Source: Phylloscopus collybita
Lineage: Eukaryota; Chordata; Aves; Passeriformes; Phylloscopidae
Direction of reading: 5' to 3'
DNA: 64,000 bases
Assembly (NCBI GenBank): GCA_027886175.1
Contig: JAJNNQ010000003.1
Span: 25,337,501-25,401,500 of the forward strand
Below, in pieces: positions 55,801-64,000 of the stretch; the first letter of the stretch is position 1, and every line of letters starts with the position of its first letter. The position numbers were made by a program, and so were the translations under genes. The notes beneath the pieces were generated by a model that made no database searches, was not told where the DNA came from, and saw only the letters and a list, made by a program, of their open reading frames with translations.

Positions 55801-58800
55801 TTTCGCTTCTCCGCACAAGCTGCGGCTGTACCGAAGACGCCGCTGGCTGTGGTTCTGCGAAGCGCTGCTTTCTGGGCAAAACGCAGTTTCTCGTTCTTGA
55901 CAGCTCTGCTATGCAGAAGCACAGGAAAGCCGGCAGAGCTGCTCCTCTAGCTGCTCTAGGCAGAGGCAACTGTAAATCATCTAGAGAGTGATCCTGTTGT
56001 GGAAAAGGTAGGAAAGTGGCTGCAAAGCCTTTTGGCTTGCTGGAAGCAGCAGCAAGCACGAGGGCTTCTCTGCACGATGCAAACACAAAACAGAAGCACC
56101 TACACGGCGAGAGGAGACTGCCTGACACCTGCTGCACTCAGTACAGCTCTGGGCTGCTGCTAGGAAAGGTATTTCAAGGAACTAGCCACGGGGACTCTGC
56201 ACTGTGCCGGGGGAGTTTCTACAAGGTGACCAGAAGCTGTTCGCCAGCACCCGCTTGCAGAGACCGAGTTCGGCTTTCCACATTCTTCGCCGGCTCTCTT
56301 TCGCTTCTCCGCACAAGCTGCGGCTGTACCGAAGGCGCCGCTGGCTGTGGTTCCGCGAAGCGCTGCTTTCTCGGCAAAACGCAGCTTCTCGTTCTTGACA
56401 GCTTTGCTATGCAGAAGCACAGGAAATCCGGCAGAGCTGCTCCTCTAGCTGCTCTACGCAGAGATAACTGTAAATCAGCTAGACAGTGCTCCTGTTGTGG
56501 AAAAGGTAGGAAAGTGGCTGCAAAGCCGTTTGGCTTGCTGGAAGCAGCAGCAAGCACCAGGGCTTCTCTGCACGATGCAAACACAAAACAGAAGCACCTA
56601 CACGGCGAGAGGAGACTGCCTGACACCTGCTGCACTCAGTACAGCTCTGGGCTGCTGCCAGGAAAGGTATTTCAAGGAACTAGCCATGGGGACTCTGCAC
56701 TGTGCTGGGAGAGCTTCTGCAAGGTGACCAGAAGCTGTTCGCCAGCACCCGCTTGCAGCGACCGAGTTCGCCTTTCCACATTCTTCCCCGGCTTTCTTTC
56801 GCTTCTCCGCACAAGCTGTGGCTCTACCGAAGACGCCGCTGGCTGTGGTTCCGCGAAGCGCTGCTTTCTGGGCAAAACGCAGCTTCTCGTTCTTGACAGC
56901 TCTGCTATGCAGAAGCACAGGAAAGCCGGCAGAGCTGCTCCTCTAGCTGCTCTACGCAGAGATAACTGTAAATCAGCTAGACAGTGCTCCTGTTGTGGAA
57001 AAGGTAGGAAAGTGGCTGCAAAGCCTTTTGGCTTGCTGGAAGCAGCAGCAAGCACCAGGGCTTCTCTGCACGATGCAAACACAAAACAGAAGCACCTACA
57101 CGGCGAGAGGAGACTGCCTGACACCTGCTGCACTCAGTACAGCTCTGGGCTGCTGCCAGGAAAGGTATTTCAAGGAACTAGCCACGGGGACTCTGCACTG
57201 TGCTGGGAGAGTTTCTACAAGGTGACCAGAAGCTGTTCGCCAGCACCCGCTTGTCGAGACCGAGTTCGGCTTTCCACATTCTTCCCCGGCTCTCTTTCGC
57301 TTCTCCGCACAAGCTGCGGCTGTACCGAAGACGCCGCTGGCTGTGGTTCCGCGAAGCGCTGCTGTCTCGGCAAAACGCAGCTTCTCGTTCTTGACAGCTC
57401 TGCTATGCAGAAGCACAGGAAAGCCGGCAGAGCTGCTCCTCTAGCTGCTCTACGCAGAGGCAACTGTAAATCAGCTAGACAGTGATCCTGTTGTGGAAAA
57501 GGCAGGAAAGTGGCTGCAAAAGCCTTTTGGCTTCCTGGAAGCAGCAGCAAGCACCAGGGCTTCTCTGCACGCTGCAAACACAAAACAGAAGCACCTACAC
57601 GGCGAGAGGAGACTGCCTGACACCTGCTGCACTCAGTACAGCTCTGGGCTGCTGCCAGGAAAGGTATTTCAAGGAACTAGCCACGGGGACTCTGCACTGT
57701 GCTGGGAGAGTTTCTACAAGGTGACCAGAAGCTGTTCGCCAGCACCCGCTTGCCGAGACCGAGTTCGGCTTTCCACATTCTTCGCCGGCTCTCTTTCGCT
57801 TCTCCGCACAAGCTGCGGCTGTACCGAAGACGCCGCTGGCTGTGGTTCCGCGAAGCGCTGCTTTCTCGGCAAACCGCAGCTTCTCGTTCTTGACAGCTCT
57901 GCTATGCAGAAGCACAGGAAAGCCGGCAGAGCTGCTCCTCTAGCTGCTCTACGCAGAGGAAACTGTAAATCAGCTAGACAGTGATCCTGTTGTGGAAAAG
58001 GTAGGAAAGTGGCTGCAAAAGCGTTTTGGCTTGCTGGAAGCAGCAGCAAGCACCAGGGCTTCTCTGCACGATGCAAACACAAAACAGAAGCACCTACACG
58101 GCGAGAGGAGACTGCCTGACACCTGCTGCACTCAGTACAGCTCTGGGCTGCTGCCAGGAAAGGTATTTCAAGGAACTAGCCACGGGGACTCTGCACTGTG
58201 CTGGGAGAGTTTCTACAAGGTGACCAGAAGCTGTTCGCCAGCACCCGCTTGCAGCGACCGAGTTCGGCTTTCCACATTCTTCGCCGGCTCTCTTTCGCTT
58301 CTCCGCACAAGCTGCGGCTGTACCGAAGACGCCGCTGGCTGTGGTTCCGCGAAGCGCTGCTGTCTCGGCAAAACGCAGCTTCTCGTTCTTGACAGCTCTG
58401 CTATGCAGAAGCACAGGAAAGCCGGCAGAGCTGCTCCTCTAGCTGCTCTAGGCAGAGGCAACTGTAAATCAGCTAGAGAGTGATCCTGTTGTGGAAAAGG
58501 CAGGAAAGTGGCTGCAAAAGCCTTTTGGCTTCCTGGAAGCAGCAGCAAGCACCAGGGCTTCTCTGCACGCTGCAAACACAAAACAGAAGCACCTACACGG
58601 CGAGAGGAGACTGCCTGACACCTGCTGCACTCAGTACAGCTCTGGGCTGCTGCCAGGAAAGGTATTTCAATGAACTAGCCACGGGGACTCTGCACTGTGC
58701 TGGGAGAGTTTCTACAAGGTGACCAGAAGCTGTTCGCCAGCACCCGCTTGCCGAGACCGAGTTCGGCTTTCCACATTCTTCCCCGGCTCTCTTTGGCTTC

Positions 58801-61800
58801 TCCACACAAGCTGCGGCTGTACCGAAGACGCCGCTGGCTGTAGATCCGCGAAGCGCTGCTTTCTGGGCAAAACGCAGTTTCTCGTTCTTGACAGCTCTGC
58901 TATGCAGAAGCACAGGAAAGCCGGCAGAGCTGCTCCTCTAGCTGCTCTAGGCAGAGGCAACTGTAAATCAGCTAGACAGTGATCCTGTTGTGGAAAAGGT
59001 AGGAAAGTGGCTGCAAAGCCTTTTGGCTTGCTGGAAGCAGCAGCAAGCACGAGGGCTTCTCTGCACGCTGCAAACACAAAACAGAAGCACCTACACGGCG
59101 AGAGGAGACTGCCTGACACCTGCTGCACTCAGTACAGCTCTGGGCTGCTGCTAGGAAAGGTATTTCAAGGAACTAGCCACGGGGACTCTGCACTGTGCCG
59201 GGGGAGTTTCTACAAGGTGACCAGAAGCTGTTCGCCAGCACCCGCTTGCAGAGACCGAGTTCGGCTTTCCACATTCTTCGCCGGCTCTCTTTCGCTTCTC
59301 CGCACAAGCTGCGGCTGTACCGAAGACGCCGCTGGCTGTGGTTCCGCGAAGCGCTGCTTTCTCGGCAAAACGCAGCTTCTCGTTCTTGACAGCTCTGCTA
59401 TGCAGAAGCACAGGAAAGCCGGCAGAGCTGCTCCTCTAGCTGCTCTAGGCAGAGGTAACTGTAAATCAGCTAGACAGTGCTCCTGTTGTGGAAAAGGTAG
59501 GAAAGTGGCTGCAAAGCCTTTTGGCTTGCTGGAAGCAGCAGCAAGCACCAGGGCTTCTCTGCACGATGCAAACACAAAACAGAAGCACCTACACGGCGAG
59601 AGGAGACTGCCTGACACCTGCTGCACTCAGTACAGCTCTGGGCTGCTGCCAGGAAAGGTATTTCAAGGAACTAGCCATGGGGACTCTGCACTGTGCTGGG
59701 AGAGCTTCTGCAAGGTGACCAGAAGCTGTTCGCCAGCACCCGCTTGCAGGGACCGAGTTCGCCTTTCCACATTCTTCCCCGGCTCTCTTTCGCTTCTCCG
59801 CACAAGCTGCGGCTGTACCGAAGACGCCGCTGGCTGTGGTTCTGCGAAGCGCTGCTTTCTGGGCAAAACGCAGCTTCTCGTTCTTGACAGCTCTGCTATG
59901 CAGAAGCACAGGAAAGCCGGCAGAGCTGCTCCTCTAGCTGCTCTAGGCAGAGGCAACTGTAAATCAGCTAGACAGTGATCCTGTTGTGGAAAAGGTAGGA
60001 AAGTGGCTGCAAAGCCTTTTGGCTTGCTGGAAGCAGCAGCAAGCACGAGGGCTTCTCTGCACGCTGCAAACACAAAACAGAAGCACCTACACGGCGAGAG
60101 GAGACTGCCTGACACCTGCTGCAATCAGTACAGCTCTGGGCTGCTGCCAGGAAAGGTATTTCAAGGAACTAGCCACGGGGACTCTGCACTGTGCTGGGAG
60201 AGTTTCTACAAGGTGACCAGAAGCTGTTCGCCAGCACCCGCTTGCAGAGACCGAGTTCGGCTTTCCACATTCTTCGCCGGCTCTCTTTCGCTTCTCCGCA
60301 CAAGCTGCGGCTGTACCGAAGACGCCGCTGGCTGTGGTTCCGCGAAGCGCTGCTTTCTCGGCAAAACGCAGCTTCTCGTTCTTGACAGCTCTGCTATGCA
60401 GAAGCACAGGAAAGCCGGCAGAGCTGCTCCTCTAGCTGCTCTAGGCAGAGGCAACTGTAAATCAGCTAGAGAGTGATCCTGTTGTTGAAAAGGTAGGAAA
60501 GTGGCTGCAAAGCCTTTTGGCTTGCTGGAAGCAGCAGCAAGCACGAGGGCTTCTCTGCACGATGCAAACACAAAACAGAAGCACCTACACAGCGAGAGGA
60601 GACTGCCTGACACCTGCTGCACTCAGTACAGCTCTGGGCTGCTGCCAGGAAAGGTATTTCAAGGAACTAGCCACGGGGACTCTGCACTGTGCTGGGAGAG
60701 TTTCGGCAAGGTGACCAGAAGCTGTTCGCCAGCACCCGCTTGCCGAGACCGAGTTCGGCTTTCCACATTCTTCCCCGGCTTTCTTTCGCTTCTCCGCACA
60801 AGCTGTGGCTCTACCGAAGACGCCGCTGGCTGTGGTTCCGCGAAGCGCTGCTTTCTGGGCAAAACGCAGCTTCTCGTTCTTGACAGCTCTGCTATGCAGA
60901 AGCACAGGAAAGCCGGCAGAGCTGCTCCTCTAGCTGCTCTAGGCAGAGGCAACTGTAAATCAGCTAGACAGTGATCCTGTTGTGGAAAAGGTAGGAAAGT
61001 GGCTGCAAAGCCTTTTGGCTTGCTGGAAGCAGCAGCAAGCACGAGGGCTTCTCTGCACGATGCAAACACAAAACAGAAGCACCTACACGGCGAGAGGAGA
61101 CTGCCTGACACCTGCTGCACTCAGTACAGCTCTGGGCTGCTGCCAGGAAAGGTATTTCAAGGAACTAGCCACGGGGACTCTGCACTGTGCTGGGAGAGTT
61201 TCAGCAAGGTGACCAGAAGCTGTTCGCCAGCACCCGCTTGCCGAGACCGAGTTCGGCTTTCCACATTCTTCGCCGGCTCTCTTTCGCTTCTCCGCACAAG
61301 CTGTGGCTCTACCGAAGACGCCGCTGGCTGTGGTTCCGCGAAGCGCTGCTTTCTGGGCAAAACGCAGCTTCTCGTTCTTGACAGCTCTGCTATGCAGAAG
61401 CACAGGAAAGCCGGCAGAGCTGCTCCTCTAGCTGCTCTACGCAGAGGAAACTGTAAATCAGCTAGACAGTGATCCTGTTGTGGAAAAGGTAGGAAAGTGG
61501 CTGCAAAAGCGTTTTGGCTTGCTGGAAGCAGCAGCAAGACGAGGGCTTCTCTGCACGATGCAAACACAAAACAGAAGCACCTACACGGCGAGAGGAGACT
61601 GCCTGACACCTGCTGCACTCAGTACAGCTCTGGGCTGCTGCCAGGAAAGGTATTTCAAGGAACTAGCCACGGGGACTCTGCACTGTGCTGGGAGAGTTTC
61701 TACAAGGTGACCAGAAGCTGTTCGCCAGCACCCGCTTGCAGCGACCGAGTTCGGCTTTCCACATTCTTCGCCGGCTCTCTTTCGCTTCTCCGCACAAGCT

Positions 61801-64000
61801 GCGGCTGTACCGAAGACGCCGCTGGCTGTGGTTCCGCGAAGCGCTGCTTTCTCGGCAAAACGCAGCTTCTCGTTCTTGACAGCTCTGCTATGCAGAAGCA
61901 CAGGAAAGCCGGCAGAGCTGCTCCTCTAGCTGCTCTAGGCAGAGGCAACTGTAAATCAGCTAGACAGTGATCCTGTTGTGGAAAAGGTAGGAAAGTGGCT
62001 GCAAAAGCGTTTTGGCTTGCTGGAAGCAGCAGCAAGACGAGGGCTTCTCTGCACGATGCAAACACAAAACAGAAGCACCTACACGGCGAGAGGAGACTGC
62101 CTGACACCTGCTGCACTCAGTACAGCTCTGGGCTGTTGCCAGGAAAGGTATTTCAAGGAACTAGCCACGGGGACTCTGCACTGTGCTGGGAGAGTTTCTA
62201 CAAGGTGACCAGAAGCTGTTCGCCAGCACCCGCTTGCCGAGACCGAGTTCGGCTTTCCACATTCTTCCCCGGCTCTCTTTCGCTTCTCCACACAAGCTGC
62301 GGCTGTACCGAAGACGCCGCTGGCTCTAGATCCGCGAAGCGCTGCTTTCTGGGCAAAACGCAGTTTCTCGTTCTTGACAGCTCTGCTATGCAGAAGCACA
62401 GGAAAGCCGGCAGAGCTGCTCCTCTAGCTGCTCTAGGCAGAGGCAACTGTAAATCAGCTAGACAGTGATCCTGTTGTGGAAAAGGTAGGAAAGTGGCTGC
62501 AAAGCCTTTTGGCTTGCTGGAAGCAGCAGCAAGCACGAGGGCTTCTCTGCACGCTGCAAACACAAAACAGAAGCACCTACACGGCGAGAGGAGACTGCCT
62601 GACACCTGCTGCACTCAGTACAGCTCTGGGCTGCTGCTAGGAAAGGTATTTCAAGGAACTAGCCACGGGGACTCTGCACTGTGCCGGGGGAGTTTCTACA
62701 AGGTGACCAGAAGCTGTTCGCCAGCACCCGCTTGCAGAGACCGAGTTCGGCTTTCCACATTCTTCGCCGGCTCTCTTTCGCTTCTCCGCACAAGCTGCGG
62801 CTTTACCGAAGACGCCGCTGGCTGTGGTTCCGCGAAGCGCTGCTTTCTCGGCAAAACGCAGCTTCTCGTTCTTGACAGCTCTGCTATGCAGAAGCACAGG
62901 AAAGCCGGCAGAGCTGCTCCTCTAGCTGCTCTACGCAGAGGTAACTGTAAATCAGCTAGACAGTGCTCCTGTTGTGGAAAAGGTAGGAAAGCGGCTGCAA
63001 AGCCTTTTGGCTTGCTGGAAGCAGCAGCAAGCACCAGGGCTTCTCTGCACGATGCAAACACAAAACAGAAGCACCTACACGGCGAGAGGAGACTGCCTGA
63101 CACCTGCTGCACTCAGTACAGCTCTGGGCTGCTGCCAGGAAAGGTATTTCAAGGAACTAGCCATGGGGACTCTGCACTGTGCTGGGAGAGCTTCTGCAAG
63201 GTGACCAGAAGCTGTTCGCCAGCACCCGCTTGCAGCGACCGAGTTCGCCTTTCCACATTCTTCCCCGGCTCTCTTTCGCTTCTCCGCACAAGCTGCGGCT
63301 GTACCGAAGACGCCGCTGGCTGTGGTTCTGCGAAGCGCTGCTTTCTGGGCAAAACGCAGCTTCTCGTTCTTGACAGCTCTGCTATGCAGAAGCACAGGAA
63401 AGCCGGCAGAGCTGCTCCTCTAGCTGCTCTAGGCAGAGGCAACTGTAAATCAGCTAGACAGTGATCCTGTTGTGGAAAAGGTAGGAAAGTGGCTGCAAAG
63501 CCTTTTGGCTTGCTGGAAGCAGCAGCAAGCACGAGGGCTTCTCTGCACGCTGCAAACACAAAACACAAGCACCTACACGGCGAGAGGAGACTGCCTGACA
63601 CCTGCTGCAATCAGTACAGCTCTGGGCTGCTGCCAGGAAAGGTATTTCAAGGAACTAGCCACGGGGACTCTGCACTGTGCTGGGAGAGTTTCTACAAGGT
63701 GACCAGAAGCTGTTCGCCAGCACCCGCTTGCAGAGACCGAGTTCGGCTTTCCACATTCTTCGCCGGCTCTCTTTCGCTTCTCCGCACAAGCTGCGGCTGT
63801 ACCGAAGACGCCGCTGGCTGTGGTTTCGCGAAGCGCTGCTTTCTCGGCAAAACGCAGCTTCTCGTTCTTGACAGCTCTGCTATGCAGAAGCACAGGAAAG
63901 CCGGCAGAGCTGCTCCTCTAGCTGCTCTACGCAGAGGCAACTGTAAATCAGCTAGAGAGTGATCCTGTTGTGGAAAAGGTAGGAAAGTGGCTGCAAAGCC
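52831..64000 (+). repeat. Satellite block I: about 22.4 monomers, running off the window
   Basis: No LTR occurs in these 11.2 kb. The monomer types are the same as in blocks A to H. The longest open frame of the array, 56016-57485 (489 codons over three monomers), lies here because two successive junction stops read TGC. The window ends inside a monomer, so the array continues. Confidence 0.96.

Noticed and set aside
8994..64000. Hundreds of ORFs of 60-489 codons on both strands of the satellite
   Set aside because: They repeat once per monomer, several frames are open at once on both strands, one-base length variants shift the frame, and none shows a recognisable domain. They are treated as by-products of GC-rich tandem repeats.
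8994..64000. CRISPR-like regular repeat structure
   Set aside because: The repeat is a contiguous ~498-bp satellite without unique spacers, next to a vertebrate-type retrovirus.

Overview
The window is eukaryotic, most likely from a vertebrate and probably a bird. That assignment is inferred from the style of the endogenous retrovirus and the tRNA-Arg primer site; nothing in the window fixes the species. There are no host single-copy genes. The window holds one apparently intact gammaretrovirus-like provirus, followed by about 55 kb of a roughly 498-bp tandem satellite. Eight solo copies of the same retroviral LTR are embedded in that satellite.

Provirus, 1-8993. The 5' LTR is cut by the window edge: 370 of 492 bp are present. 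It is followed by a tRNA-Arg type primer binding site (377-394), a leader with a strong splice donor (509/510), and a small hydrophobic upstream ORF (760-870) in the same frame as gag. Then come gag (883-2652), pol (2653-6171), env (about 6120-8459), a polypurine tract (8489-8501) and the 3' LTR (8502-8993). Gag and pol share a frame and are separated by one UGA in the readthrough-prone context UGA-CUAG. Env overlaps the end of pol in another frame and would come from a spliced mRNA. The three main frames are open, the visible parts of the two LTRs are identical by eye, and all the main catalytic motifs are present, so the insertion looks young. Env is unusual: its surface subunit begins with two segments carrying the immunoglobulin C...W...YxC signature, and its transmembrane subunit has CX9CC instead of CX6CC.

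Satellite, 8994-64000. About 102 head-to-tail monomers of 498-499 bp are present. They are GC-rich, with a CpG-dense half, and are organised into higher-order repeats, including 4-mers of 1,994 bp and an 8-mer of 3,988 bp. Eight solo LTRs (starts 20961, 22952, 27934, 32916, 38396, 42877, 47857, 52340) and the provirus all lie at exactly the same phase of the monomer. Each solo is bounded by the same 4-bp duplication, CTGC, and the provirus has CTGC on its visible side. The distances between solos correspond to 3, 9, 9, 10, 8, 9 and 8 whole monomers. This fits one integration, collapse to a solo LTR, and later amplification of the LTR as part of the satellite repeat unit.

Together these make an LTR-satellite composite array. 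Each solo LTR still has a TATA box, a cluster of GATA-factor sites and an AATAAA signal, so it could start and end transcripts at regular intervals across the satellite. The long ORFs in the satellite are judged to be non-coding.
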